NCBI GenBank assembly: GCA_003222635.1
Contig: QHWQ01000317.1
Coordinates: 1 to 42,038, forward strand
Reading direction: 5' to 3'
From: Acidobacteriota bacterium
Lineage (GTDB): Bacteria; Acidobacteriota; Vicinamibacteria; Vicinamibacterales; UBA2999
DNA: 42,038 nucleotides
Part shown: positions 24,394 through 32,733 of the stretch, in pieces
Numbering within the stretch: position 1 is the first letter of the stretch
Layout: the number at the start of each line of letters is the position of its first letter
Notes under the pieces: model-generated
Seen by the model: only the letters and a program-made list of their open reading frames with translations
What the model was told of the DNA's origin: nothing
Database searches by the model: none
Program-made: the position numbers and the translations under genes

Positions 24394-24956
24394 GATCCGC
24401 CTTCCGGCGTGAGCTGCTCAACGCCGTCTTCCTAACGGGTGGGATCTTCTCGGCCGCGATGGGCATCAAGGGATTCCTGGTGTCGTTTGTCGCGCTCGGC
24501 CTGCACCAGATGGGCGCCGCCTTTGCCGCGCGAAGCACGGTCGGCATCTTGGGGCTTGCGGCGGTGCTGGCGTTCGTGCCGTTTCCCGACGTCACACCCG
24601 ATCTGGTGCTCACGGCGGTGTTCGGCGGCTTCTTCCTTGGCGCGGGGATCGGGCTCGCGATCCGCGGCGGCGCTGTGCTCGACGGGACCGAGATTGCCGC
24701 GCTGCTGATCAGCCGCCGCGGCGATCTGCTGCGCGTGGGCGACATCATCCTCGGCTTCAACGCACTGCTGTTCGTCTCCGCCATCGCGCTGCTCGGCGTC
24801 GAACCGGCGCTCTATTCGATTCTCACGTACCTCGCGGCGGCGCGAACGCCGACTTCGTCATCCACGGCATCGACGAGTACACTGCGGTCACCATCGTGTC
24901 GGATCACAACGGCCAGATCCGGCAGCGAATCATGCACGCGCTCGGCCGCGGTGTGA
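24390..24956 (+). CDS. YitT/DUF161 family membrane protein, N-terminal part (damaged)
   Basis: Membrane part of a YitT-family protein (DUF161 helices plus a cytoplasmic DUF2179 domain), of unknown transport role. Helices and motifs: AVFLTGGIFSAAMGIKGFL, then LTAVFGGFFLGAGIGLAIRG, GAVLDGTEIAALLISRR and GVEPALYSILTYLAA. Two lesions show. After GIKGFL the usual segment of about 40 residues (FIDGGVTGIS-type) is missing in frame near 24488. At about 24840, in a GCGGCGGCG run, one base appears to be missing, and this frame then reads SSSTASTST nonsense. TTG start overlapping the purH stop. Authentic sequence ends near residue 150. Confidence 0.75.
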   Translation: MRSAFRRELLNAVFLTGGIFSAAMGIKGFLVSFVALGLHQMGAAFAARSTVGILGLAAVLAFVPFPDVTPDLVLTAVFGGFFLGAGIGLAIRGGAVLDGTEIAALLISRRGDLLRVGDIILGFNALLFVSAIALLGVEPALYSILTYLAAARTPTSSSTASTSTLRSPSCRITTARSGSESCTRSAAV

Positions 24957-25141
24957 CGATCTATCGCGGCTTCGGCGGCATGAGCGGCCGCGAGCGCGAC
25001 ATCCTGTACTGCGTCATCACACGTTTGGAGATCGGCAAGGTGAAGGCGATCGTGCGCGAGATCGATCCCGAAGCCTTCATCGTCTACCACGCGCTGGCCG
25101 GCGCCGAAGGCGGCGTCGTGAAGACGCGCGGTTTTCATTAG
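24896..25141 (+). CDS. YitT family protein, C-terminal DUF2179 part (frameshifted)
   Basis: DUF2179 domain of the gene that begins at 24390, read one frame away. True homology starts before this GTG at about 24845 (NADFVIHGIDEYTAVTIVSDH). It continues through ALGRGVTIYRGFGGMSGRERD, ILYCVITRLEIGKVKAIVRE and EAFIVYHALAGAEGGVVKTRGFH, which is the normal family end. The GTG at 24896 is only the first possible start codon. The stop overlaps the convergent membrane protein gene by 4 bases. Confidence 0.75.
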   Translation: MSDHNGQIRQRIMHALGRGVTIYRGFGGMSGRERDILYCVITRLEIGKVKAIVREIDPEAFIVYHALAGAEGGVVKTRGFH

Positions 25142-27069
25142 GGCGGCAGCACCTCGTACAACTGCACCGGCTTGCCGAGCCAGGTGGTGTCGGCCGCGAG
25201 GCGCAGCGCCTTGCTCCGTCGCATCGCCTCGGACTGCTCCTGACATCCGGCAGTGGGCAGGCCGCAGTTGACGCTGACGTACGTCACGCCGCGGCGGCGC
25301 AGCGCCGCGATGCTGTCCGCGTCAGGGAAGAGCAGCATCTCCTTCTGAAAGGCGGCGTAGGACTGCGGGATGAAACCGCTGTAGCCGTTCACCAGCCGCG
25401 CCCAGTGCTGCATCGAGAAGTACAGGTAGGGAATGTTGCCGATTTCGTCGCCGGGGATCGGCGTCTCGACGAGGATGGCATTCGGCGCGTAGCGCAGCGC
25501 ATCGTAGATGGGCGGCGGTTCCTTCCACACCGGCGTCAGCGCGAGCGTGGGCCACGCGTCGATCATCACGAAGGCGATGAGCGCGGCGAACGCCGCGCGC
25601 TGATAGCGCGATGATGGCCGCCGACGGAGAAGTCGCTGCGTGCCGAAGCCCGCGAGGATCGCGAGCGTCATTCCGACAAGCGCGGCGAAGCGCGCAGGTG
25701 AACGCAGGCCCCGGAACGGGAACAGCAGCTGGTAGTAATACGGGTACGCCACGCCATGCAGGCCGAGCGATCCGTCGAAGGAGAGCAGCAGTCCCGCGGC
25801 GTAGATCAAGCGCATCGTTCCGAACGGCGGCGCGAGCGCCACGGCGGTGAGCGCCAGCGGTGCGGCGCCGGGAAAGAGCGTGCGCTCCGGTGCGGACGGA
25901 AGCAGCCGTTCATGCCACAACGTGTTGTACCGGTTTGCGCGCAAGTAGTCGGCTGGAGTGGCGCTGTAGAAGTCGATTTCGTACAAGCCGCGCGCGCCTT
26001 TCATCGGCTCCGCCTCGGTGAACGCCCGCGCCAGCGGCCACGTCAGCAGGGCCGCGACGATGGCGCACGCAAGTACGGGACGCATCAGCGGACGGATGGG
26101 CGTCCGGTGAACGAGCAGGAGGCCGGCGCCGATCGCGGCAGCGTAGACGAGAAAAAAGACCGCGTAGTACATGGACGAGTAGAGCTGCGCGACGCTGGCG
26201 AGCGCGAGCGCGAGCACGTACCGGGCGGGACTCGGGACTCGGGATTCGGGAGTCGAATCCCGGATCCCGGATCCCGAATCCCGCCCGAGCAACAGGTGCA
26301 GGGCTAACAACCCAAACGGCATCCACTGCGTCATCTGCAGCTCGAGATGGCTGTAGTGCTCGAACCGGTACGCGTAGCACGCGTAGGCAAGCCCCGCGAT
26401 GAAGGCGGCGCGCGCCGAACCGGTCAGCCGCTCGACCAGCAGATACGTCGCGATGCCCGACAGCCAGAACCCGGAGAGGAACAGGATGTTGTAGGCGACG
26501 ATCGGGTTGACGCCGAGCGCGAGCAGCGGCGCAATCGTCACCGCGGGCAGGATGACCGGATCCGAGAGCGTCAGCGTGAGACGCTCCGGATAGAAGATGT
26601 TGGCGTCGAACAGGTGCAGCGGGTTGGTGGCGAGCTGATGGTTGACCCATCCGACTCGCCACATCGAAAAGAGCGGATCGCCGAGATCCGGCACCCAATC
26701 CAGATGCCGCAGCTGGTCGTGCAGCAGCACGCCGAGCGCCGCGGCGATCCCGAGCGCCGCGACCGCGGCGCGCCGCCAGGCACCCGGCGCCACGCTGACG
26801 ACGATCGGTTCGCGCTCGGTTGAATCGAGCAGCCGCTGCCACTGCGCGGTCCAGCGCCCGAACGGGCCGACGCGTGGCGCGACGATCGCTCGCATGACGA
26901 CGACGATGAGCAGCGCGAGCAGCGTGCGATGCGTGGAGCCGAGCGAAACGCGGACTGATCCGACGTAGAACAGGAAGGTGCCGCTGCGGAAGATCGCGGC
27001 GGTCAGCAGCAGGAAGATGACCGCGAGCGTATCGAGGGCGACGACCGTGGATCGACGCGTCGAAGCCAT
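25138..27069 (-). CDS. Multi-pass membrane protein, GT-C glycosyltransferase-like
   Basis: 643-aa integral membrane protein with about 12 predicted helices and a C-terminal soluble part of about 120 residues. It resembles polytopic lipid-linked-sugar glycosyltransferases and YfhO-type proteins. Visible: DWVPDLGDPLFSMWRVGW in the first loop (acidic catalytic-loop type), an ANIFYPE segment, and LRSPARFAALVGM before the last helices. The insertion GRDSGSGIRDSTPESRVPSPA around residue 265 is encoded by a palindromic repeat and lies between helices. Last gene of the LPS operon, 10 bases after the heptose kinase. A role in glycan or O-antigen decoration is inferred from context only. Confidence 0.6.
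   Translation of the reverse strand: MASTRRSTVVALDTLAVIFLLLTAAIFRSGTFLFYVGSVRVSLGSTHRTLLALLIVVVMRAIVAPRVGPFGRWTAQWQRLLDSTEREPIVVSVAPGAWRRAAVAALGIAAALGVLLHDQLRHLDWVPDLGDPLFSMWRVGWVNHQLATNPLHLFDANIFYPERLTLTLSDPVILPAVTIAPLLALGVNPIVAYNILFLSGFWLSGIATYLLVERLTGSARAAFIAGLAYACYAYRFEHYSHLELQMTQWMPFGLLALHLLLGRDSGSGIRDSTPESRVPSPARYVLALALASVAQLYSSMYYAVFFLVYAAAIGAGLLLVHRTPIRPLMRPVLACAIVAALLTWPLARAFTEAEPMKGARGLYEIDFYSATPADYLRANRYNTLWHERLLPSAPERTLFPGAAPLALTAVALAPPFGTMRLIYAAGLLLSFDGSLGLHGVAYPYYYQLLFPFRGLRSPARFAALVGMTLAILAGFGTQRLLRRRPSSRYQRAAFAALIAFVMIDAWPTLALTPVWKEPPPIYDALRYAPNAILVETPIPGDEIGNIPYLYFSMQHWARLVNGYSGFIPQSYAAFQKEMLLFPDADSIAALRRRGVTYVSVNCGLPTAGCQEQSEAMRRSKALRLAADTTWLGKPVQLYEVLPP
26223..26286. repeat. 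Long inverted GGGATTC-type repeat inside a membrane protein gene
   Basis: The left arm (26223-26251) is built of GGGCGGGACTC / GGGACTC / GGGATTC units. The right arm (26258-26286) is the reverse complement with four mismatches, and the centre is six bases. Each arm is a run of 7-base units, so it is both a direct and an inverted repeat. It stays in frame and codes for a Ser/Arg/Pro-rich loop. Confidence 0.75.
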
Positions 27070-27079
27070 GCGCGCGCGT

Positions 27080-28084
27080 TCAGGCGTCGGCGGTGATGCT
27101 GACGGCGCGAAGCAGCTCGGAGGGTGAGACCGTCGCCGCGCCGAATTTGCCGACCGAGATGCTCGCGGCCTGATTCGCCAGGTGCGCGGCCTCGACCATC
27201 GAGGCCCCCGCGCCCATCGCCAGCGCGAGCGCCGCGATGACGGTGTCGCCGGCGCCGGTGACGTCGGCTACCTCGCGCGCCAGCGCGGGCAGATGTCCTT
27301 CCGCCTCGTTCGCCAGCAGCCAGATGCCCTGATCGCCGCGCGTCATCAGGATCGATTCGCAGTGCACGCGATCGCGGAACGCGTGCGCCACGAGCCGTGC
27401 ATCCGTTGTCGATCGGATGCGCGAATGGGTGGCGGCCTCCGCCTCGTGATGGTTCGGCGTGACCATCGTCGTCCCGGCGTAGTAATCGATGTGCGGAATC
27501 TTCGGATCGACCAGCACGGGAATGCCCGTTGTCTTCGCGGTGTCGATCACCGCTTCCATCACCCGCCTCGTCACGCATCCCTTGAGATAGTCGGACACGA
27601 CAATCGCCGCCGACTCGGCGCCGTACTTCTCAACGGCCTGGAGGATGCCGTGCTCCACGTCGCCGGAGATCTCGGCGTCGCTCTCGTAGTCCACGCGCGC
27701 GACCTGCTGGTTGCGCTCCGTCACGATGCGGACTTTCGTCGTCGTCACCCGTTCGGAGTCGGTCGCGATGAACCCCGTCTCGATGCCGGCGTCCCGGCAG
27801 CCGCGCATCAGGGTCGTCGAGTTGTCGTCCTGTCCCATGACCGCGATGAGCGTCGCGTGTCCGCCGAGCGCGGTCACGTTGTGCGCGACGTTGGCGGCGC
27901 CGCCGATGCGCTGCGTCTGATGATCGAAGGCCACGATCGGCACCGGCGCTTCCGGCGAGATGCGCGTGACGCGTCCGACGATGAACGTGTCGAGCATCGC
28001 GTCGCCGACGACGAGGATGTGGACGCCCGGGAAGGCGAAGACGAGCTGCGTCGCGCGATCAGAGGCGAGCGGTGGCAGCTGCAT
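27080..28084 (-). CDS. hldA: D-glycero-beta-D-manno-heptose-7-phosphate kinase
   Basis: 334-aa PfkB-family sugar kinase matching the N-terminal kinase domain of HldE/RfaE. It makes heptose-1,7-bisphosphate on the way to ADP-heptose for the LPS core. Motifs: VVGDAMLDTFIVGRVTRISPEAPVP, IGGAANVAHNVTALGG, and the PfkB signature DVTGAGDTVIAALAL near the C-terminus. There is no C-terminal adenylyltransferase domain, so a separate HldC-type enzyme is expected elsewhere. It overlaps the O-antigen ligase gene by 26 bases. Confidence 0.88.
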   Translation of the reverse strand: MQLPPLASDRATQLVFAFPGVHILVVGDAMLDTFIVGRVTRISPEAPVPIVAFDHQTQRIGGAANVAHNVTALGGHATLIAVMGQDDNSTTLMRGCRDAGIETGFIATDSERVTTTKVRIVTERNQQVARVDYESDAEISGDVEHGILQAVEKYGAESAAIVVSDYLKGCVTRRVMEAVIDTAKTTGIPVLVDPKIPHIDYYAGTTMVTPNHHEAEAATHSRIRSTTDARLVAHAFRDRVHCESILMTRGDQGIWLLANEAEGHLPALAREVADVTGAGDTVIAALALAMGAGASMVEAAHLANQAASISVGKFGAATVSPSELLRAVSITADA

Positions 28085-29252
28085 CTGCGTCGCGTGCCGC
28101 CGCGAACGGCAGCGTGACGAGGACGAGGAAGAGCATCAGGAACTCGGAGTCGCCGAAGTTGTACTCGAACAGTCCCGCGGCAAGCATGGCGGCGATGGCG
28201 GCGAGCGCCCCCGCCGGCGGCACTCGATCCGTCTGCGATCGAAACAGACGGAAGGCGGCGACGAACAGCGCGACGATGAACCACAGCCAGATCGCCAGTG
28301 CGGGCAGCCCGCGCTCCGCGGCAATCTGCAACGGCACGTTGTGCAGGTGCGGATTGACCCTGTTGATCGCGTAGTCGGGCCGGTACTGCTCGTAGACGCG
28401 CGGAATCATGTTCGGACCGACGCCGGTCAATGGATGGTCGTGCACGATGCGCGCGCCGATCTCGATCATCGCAAGGCGATCCTGATTGGTCGGCTCCTGC
28501 ACGTCGAAGATCGACATCACCCGCTTGGTGACCAGGCCGGGCGCGATCGCGAACAGGAGCGCGATGAAGATCGGCAGCAGGATCGTCAGCCGCAGATCCT
28601 TCAGCGCCAGCAGCAGCGCGATCGCCACCGACGCGCCGATCCAGGCGCTGCGTCCCAGCGTCAGCGCGAGCGCGACGATGAGCGCCGGCATCACCAGCGC
28701 GGGCCACGTGCGGCCGCGGCGGCCGAAGATGAGCCGCGCCGCCGCCGCGCAGATGACGAGCATCAGCAGGCCGGAGTAGGTCATGTAATGCGACATCGCG
28801 CCTTCGGGCCGGCGTCCCAGGTTGTCGTAGTGCAACAGGCCGTACTGGATGATGCCGTAGGCCGCACTGGCGGCGCCGACCGAGACGATCACATCGATCA
28901 CGAGCGCGGCGCGTTCGCCGCGCGCGATCTGATAGACCGCGGGAACGATCACGAACAGCACGAGCTGCTTGTCGTCGACGATGCTCGTGCGCGGATCGAG
29001 CGAGAAGGCGGAGATGACGAGCGTGACGGCCGCGTACGCCGCCAGCGGCCAGAAGAAACGCGGCACGGCCGGCAGCGTCTTGTCCTGCACCATCTGCACG
29101 GTCCAGACGACCATCATCAAGGCGAGCAGGATGTTCGCCGCCGCGATCGAGATCTGGAGCGAGGCGACGAAGCAGAGGAGCAGCGCCACCGTCGCCCGCT
29201 CGAGCCCGGGCGCGGTGCCCGGATGCGTCACGCTCATCGCCGCCGTCGTCAT
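28059..29252 (-). CDS. O-antigen ligase family protein
   Basis: 397-aa polytopic inner-membrane protein of the WaaL/Wzy (O-antigen ligase) family. Such proteins transfer polysaccharide to lipid A core or polymerise O-units on the periplasmic side. About 11 helices are predicted. The family loop shows TLGRSAWIGA, and the periplasmic part shows GARIVHDHPLTGVGPNMIP followed by NPHLHNVPLQIAAERG with the conserved His. The ATG overlaps the heptosyltransferase stop. Ligase versus polymerase cannot be decided from the sequence. Confidence 0.78.
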   Translation of the reverse strand: MTTAAMSVTHPGTAPGLERATVALLLCFVASLQISIAAANILLALMMVVWTVQMVQDKTLPAVPRFFWPLAAYAAVTLVISAFSLDPRTSIVDDKQLVLFVIVPAVYQIARGERAALVIDVIVSVGAASAAYGIIQYGLLHYDNLGRRPEGAMSHYMTYSGLLMLVICAAAARLIFGRRGRTWPALVMPALIVALALTLGRSAWIGASVAIALLLALKDLRLTILLPIFIALLFAIAPGLVTKRVMSIFDVQEPTNQDRLAMIEIGARIVHDHPLTGVGPNMIPRVYEQYRPDYAINRVNPHLHNVPLQIAAERGLPALAIWLWFIVALFVAAFRLFRSQTDRVPPAGALAAIAAMLAAGLFEYNFGDSEFLMLFLVLVTLPFAAARDADAAATARL

Positions 29253-30334
29253 CGGTGTCCTCTAAAAATGACCTCCGACCCCATCAACGCGCGCTCGGCG
29301 GCGGCCGCGACCTGGTCCGCCGTGATGTGCGTCAGGCACCGGAAGTCGCCCGGCACGCACTCGCGCTGGCGGCAGGGCCGGCATTCGAGCGGCCCGGCGT
29401 CGACCGCTTCCGCAAACCATTGCGGATCGCGCCACGGCATCGATCGTTCGGCCAGCGTCGGTCCGAGGAGGGCCACGATGGGCGTCCGCGTCGTGCCGGC
29501 AATGTGCAAGGGGCCGCTATCCCCACCAATGTACACCGCCGCGCGGCCGACGAGCGCCCGCAGCTCCGCCAGGTCGAACTCGCCGATGTCCGGCACGGCA
29601 GGCGCCATTGGACCGAGCGCCGCGCGCGCGGCGTCCGCAATCCGCTTGGCGGCGGCCGCATCGGACGGTCCTGACGTCAGGATGACACGGCGCGACGGAT
29701 CGCGCCGCGCGAGCGCGACGACCAGCGCTTCGAACGACTCGCGGGGCCATCGGCGAAACGGATTGCCCGCGCTCACGTGAACGACGACCAGCGGATGCGC
29801 GGCGGTGATGCGGGCCTCGCGCAGGCGACGATCGACGGATGCGGCCGCCTGCGGATCCTCGATCATTTCCAGCGCGTCACGCGACGGATCCGGCGGCGGC
29901 ACATCGAGCGGCGTCAGCAGGTCCCATTGATTGGCGACCGCCGCGCGCGGCGCCGCGTCCGCCGTCCGCGTCACGACGTGCGTATAGATCCACGACCGGC
30001 CGCGCATCGCGTAGCCGATGCGCATCGGGGCGCCGCTCGCCCAGGTGAACCACGCCGCGCGCGGACCGCCGTGCAGATCGATCGCCACATCGAAGCGCTC
30101 GTGGCGCAATTGCCGCGCGATCGCCAGATCGTCACGCAGCCGGGCGAGGCCGCGGCGTTTTGGGACGAGCACGATGCGGGTCAGATGAGGATTGCCGCGA
30201 ACGACGGGAGCCGCGGCGGGCTCGACGAGATAGGTCAGCTGCGCGTCTGGATACGTGCGCTTGACGGCACGCAGGAGCGGTGTGGTGAGAACGACGTCGC
30301 CAATCAGCCTCAGCCGGACCAGGAGGATCTTCAA
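29249..30334 (-). CDS. Glycosyltransferase family 9 (ADP-heptose:LPS heptosyltransferase type)
   Basis: 361-aa GT9 enzyme. It begins MKILLVRLRLIGDVVLTTPLLRA, the typical opening. HVSAGNPFRRWPRESF in the second domain and YIGGDSGPLHIAGT near residue 270 are the nucleotide-sugar site. It adds heptose to the inner core of LPS. Its C-terminus (MGSEVIFRGHR) is encoded by a short dispersed repeat. It overlaps the Trm112 gene upstream (ATG/stop overlap) and the ligase downstream, so it is mid-operon. Confidence 0.85.
   Translation of the reverse strand: MKILLVRLRLIGDVVLTTPLLRAVKRTYPDAQLTYLVEPAAAPVVRGNPHLTRIVLVPKRRGLARLRDDLAIARQLRHERFDVAIDLHGGPRAAWFTWASGAPMRIGYAMRGRSWIYTHVVTRTADAAPRAAVANQWDLLTPLDVPPPDPSRDALEMIEDPQAAASVDRRLREARITAAHPLVVVHVSAGNPFRRWPRESFEALVVALARRDPSRRVILTSGPSDAAAAKRIADAARAALGPMAPAVPDIGEFDLAELRALVGRAAVYIGGDSGPLHIAGTTRTPIVALLGPTLAERSMPWRDPQWFAEAVDAGPLECRPCRQRECVPGDFRCLTHITADQVAAAAERALMGSEVIFRGHR
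29254..29284 (-). repeat. Dispersed 31-nt element, copy 1
   Basis: On the minus strand it starts ATGGGGTCGGAGGTCATTTTT and ends AGAGGACACC. A close relative lies at 39175-39205 on the plus strand, with about 18 of the first 20 bases the same. Here it forms the last codons of the GT9 gene; there it follows the dnaB stop. Confidence 0.5.
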
Positions 30335-30504
30335 TCCGGCTCAATGGTGGCTTCGTCGATGAGCATGACCGGGATGTCATCCTTGATCGGATACACCCGG
30401 CGGCACGTCCCGCACTTGAGCGCCGTGCCGTTTTTCACGAGCTTCACCGGTGTCTTGCAGTTGGGGCAGGCGAGAATCTCCAGCAACTCCGCGTCGATCG
30501 GCAC
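30331..30504 (-). CDS. Trm112 family protein
   Basis: 57-aa zinc-binding Trm112/YcaR-type protein. Members activate or stabilise methyltransferases, and in bacteria they often sit in LPS loci. It begins PIDAELLEILACPNCKTPV. Cys13/Cys16 and Cys31/Cys34 make a CxxC...CxxC zinc site, and DDIPVMLIDEA closes the domain. GTG at 30504 is chosen because PIDxELLEILACP is the usual start. An ATG at 30552 would add 16 non-conserved residues. First gene of the minus-strand envelope operon. Confidence 0.85.
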   Translation of the reverse strand: MPIDAELLEILACPNCKTPVKLVKNGTALKCGTCRRVYPIKDDIPVMLIDEATIEPD

Positions 30505-30544
30505 GCTGGAAACTATAGCATTCTGCGCTAAGATTCCCTTGCCT

Positions 30545-31957
30545 ATGCGCACCCTCCGCGTCGTCTCGATTGCACTCGCCGCGGTCCTGTTGCTCGCGCC
30601 GCGCGCCGCGCTCGCGCAGAACGGCGCCGAGGCGTACTACGACTTCCTCATGGCCCGGCATCTCGAGGCGTCGGGCGATTCGAAAGGCGCGCAGGCGCAG
30701 CTCGAGAAGGCGGTCGCCGCGGATCCGAAGTCGGCGGAAGTGCACGCCGAGCTCGCGGCATTCTTCCTGCGGCGCGATGACGGCGACAACGCCGAGCGCG
30801 TCGCGAAGGACGCGCTGCAGCTCGATGACGACAGTTCCGAAGCGCACCGCGTGCTCGGCATGCTCTACGCGGCGAAATCGGAGGACACGGGACGCGGCCA
30901 GGGCGCGCAGGCGCAGGCGACCGATCTCGTCAAGCAGGCGATCGCGCATCTCGAGCGTGTCACCGAAAATCCCGCAGGGCTGACGGACCTGAATCTCCAA
31001 TACACGCTCGGCCGCCTCTACACGCGCGCCGGCATGGCGGACAAGGCGATTGCCGCCCTGACGCGCGTCGTCAACGAGAACCCGCTCTCGGTGCAGGGAC
31101 GCCTGTCGCTCGCGCAGGCCTACGTCGTCGCGCACGACATGAACAACGCAATCCTCGCGCTCGAAGAGATCGTGGACGACGAGCCGCGCGTGGCGAACAT
31201 GCTCGGTCAGTTCCAGGAGCAGGCGGGACGGCTGAAGGACGCGGCGGATTCGTATACGAAGGCGCTCGGGGTGGCGCCGAACAGCCGCGAGCTGAAGGTG
31301 CGCCGCATTGCGGCGCTGCTCGGCGCCAAGGAGTTCCAGCGCGCCGCGGAGTTCGCCGCGCAGGCGCAGATGCAGCATGCCGACGACCTGCGCTTCCCGC
31401 AGCTGCGCGCGCACGCGCTGCAGCAGATGGGCGATTCCGCGCGGGCGATCACGGTGCTCGAGCCGGTCGCGCGAAGCAACCCGAACGATGCGACCACGCA
31501 GCTCGCGCTGGCCGATCTCTACAGCAACACCGGTCGCAAAGCGGATGCGGAGCGCACGGTTCGCCAGCTCGTGACGCTGGAGCCAGGCAACGCGGACGCG
31601 TTGAACTACCTCGGGTACCTGCTCGCTGACGGCGGCAAGCAGCTGGACGAAGCGATTCGTCTCGTGCGGCGGGCGCTCGACATCGAGCCGGACAATCCGA
31701 ACTATCTCGACAGCCTTGGCTGGGCGTACTACCGCCGCGGCGACTACGACCAGGCGGAGAAGTACGTCGTCCCCGCGGCGCAGCAGATGCCGCGCAACGC
31801 GACCGTGCAGGAGCACCTCGGCGACATTCTCGCCAAGCGCAACCGCTGGGCCGACGCGATCGCCGCCTGGACGCGCGCGCTGCAGGGCGATGAGGGCGAT
31901 ATCAACAAGGCGGCGGTAGAAAAGAAGATCGCTGACGCGCGAGGCAAGGTGCGCTGA
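30545..31957 (+). CDS. Secreted tetratricopeptide repeat protein
   Basis: 470-aa protein with a Sec signal peptide (MRTLRVVSIALAAVLLLAPR, cleavage after AALA before Gln25). About ten TPR-like helical pairs follow, for example LQYTLGRLYTRAGMADKAIAAL and NYLGYLLADGGKQLDEAIRLV. The last clear unit is LDSLGWAYYRRGDYDQAEKYV. It is probably a periplasmic scaffold for protein interactions. The start lies only about 10 bases after a TAAGAT box (30529-30534), so the mRNA may be nearly leaderless. It is coupled to the next lipoprotein gene through a CTGA overlap. Confidence 0.85.
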   Translation: MRTLRVVSIALAAVLLLAPRAALAQNGAEAYYDFLMARHLEASGDSKGAQAQLEKAVAADPKSAEVHAELAAFFLRRDDGDNAERVAKDALQLDDDSSEAHRVLGMLYAAKSEDTGRGQGAQAQATDLVKQAIAHLERVTENPAGLTDLNLQYTLGRLYTRAGMADKAIAALTRVVNENPLSVQGRLSLAQAYVVAHDMNNAILALEEIVDDEPRVANMLGQFQEQAGRLKDAADSYTKALGVAPNSRELKVRRIAALLGAKEFQRAAEFAAQAQMQHADDLRFPQLRAHALQQMGDSARAITVLEPVARSNPNDATTQLALADLYSNTGRKADAERTVRQLVTLEPGNADALNYLGYLLADGGKQLDEAIRLVRRALDIEPDNPNYLDSLGWAYYRRGDYDQAEKYVVPAAQQMPRNATVQEHLGDILAKRNRWADAIAAWTRALQGDEGDINKAAVEKKIADARGKVR

Positions 31958-32733
31958 GAACGCTCGCCGTCATTCTCGCGCTCGTCGTCGCCGCCTGCGC
32001 GAAACCGCACATCAATCTCCCGACCGACGCGGGCCTTCCGCTTACCGACTTCAAAGCTGTTCACATGCAGATCGCCGCGGCGTGCACCTCGGTGCGCACG
32101 GTGACGGCGGAGATCGGCATGTCCGGCCGCGCGGGCCGTCAGAAGCTTCGCGGCCGGGTCGTCGCGGGGTTCGCCCGTCCCGCGTCGATGCGGCTCGAAG
32201 GTGTCGCGCCGTTCGGACCGCCTGCCTTCATCCTCGTCGCGCGCGGCGAGAACGCGACGCTGCTGCTGCCGCGCGATGAGCCGCGCGTGCTCCGCGGCGC
32301 GCCGCCCGAGGACATTCTCGGTGCGCTGACCGGCGTGGCGCTCGCGCCGGCGGATCTGCAGGCAATCCTCACCGGCTGCGTCGTGCCGGCGCCGCAGCCA
32401 GTGGATGCGCGGCGGCATGCGAACGGATGGGCGTCGATCGAGTTGTTTGGCGGCTCGACGTTGTATCTGCAGCCGGCCGGCCAGAATGGCTGGGTGCTGC
32501 GCGCGGCGAAGCGCGACGGCTGGCAGATCGAGTATCCGGCGTGGAGCGGCAACTTCCCGCAGACCGTGCGCCTGCAATCCACGCAGCCGAACGTCAACGT
32601 CGATCTCACCGCCACGCTCTCCCAGGTTGAAACGAACAAGGATCTCGAGGAGGCGGCGTTCGCGGTCACCGTGCCGCCGGGCGCGGCGCCGATCACGCTC
32701 GATGATTTACGAATTTACGAATCTACGAATTGA
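31954..32733 (+). CDS. LolB-like outer-membrane lipoprotein
   Basis: 259-aa predicted lipoprotein. The signal peptide LRTLAVILALVVAAC carries a lipobox with Cys15. It is in frame only if translation starts at a CTG at 31954 that overlaps the TGA of the TPR gene; the first ATG (32065) would remove the signal. The mature part (MSGRAGRQKLRGRVVAGF, MRLEGVAPFGPPAFILVA) is beta-rich like LolB/DUF4292 proteins. Its place directly before ispE matches the lolB-ispE order in proteobacteria. LolB inserts lipoproteins into the outer membrane; that role here is inferred. The last codons lie inside an AT-rich repeat. Confidence 0.6.
   Translation: MRTLAVILALVVAACAKPHINLPTDAGLPLTDFKAVHMQIAAACTSVRTVTAEIGMSGRAGRQKLRGRVVAGFARPASMRLEGVAPFGPPAFILVARGENATLLLPRDEPRVLRGAPPEDILGALTGVALAPADLQAILTGCVVPAPQPVDARRHANGWASIELFGGSTLYLQPAGQNGWVLRAAKRDGWQIEYPAWSGNFPQTVRLQSTQPNVNVDLTATLSQVETNKDLEEAAFAVTVPPGAAPITLDDLRIYESTN

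Noticed and set aside
24830-24850. Programmed frameshift in the YitT gene
   Set aside because: No slippery heptamer, no downstream stem and no extra stop-proximal context; a missing base in a GCG run is simpler.
26223-26286. Possible CRISPR-like or tandem array
   Set aside because: The units are 7 bases without spacers and the two halves are inverted; no cas gene is present.
28229-28251. CCGTCTG / CAGACGG hairpin in the O-antigen ligase gene
   Set aside because: Single 7-bp palindrome inside coding sequence with no other copy seen; expected by chance.
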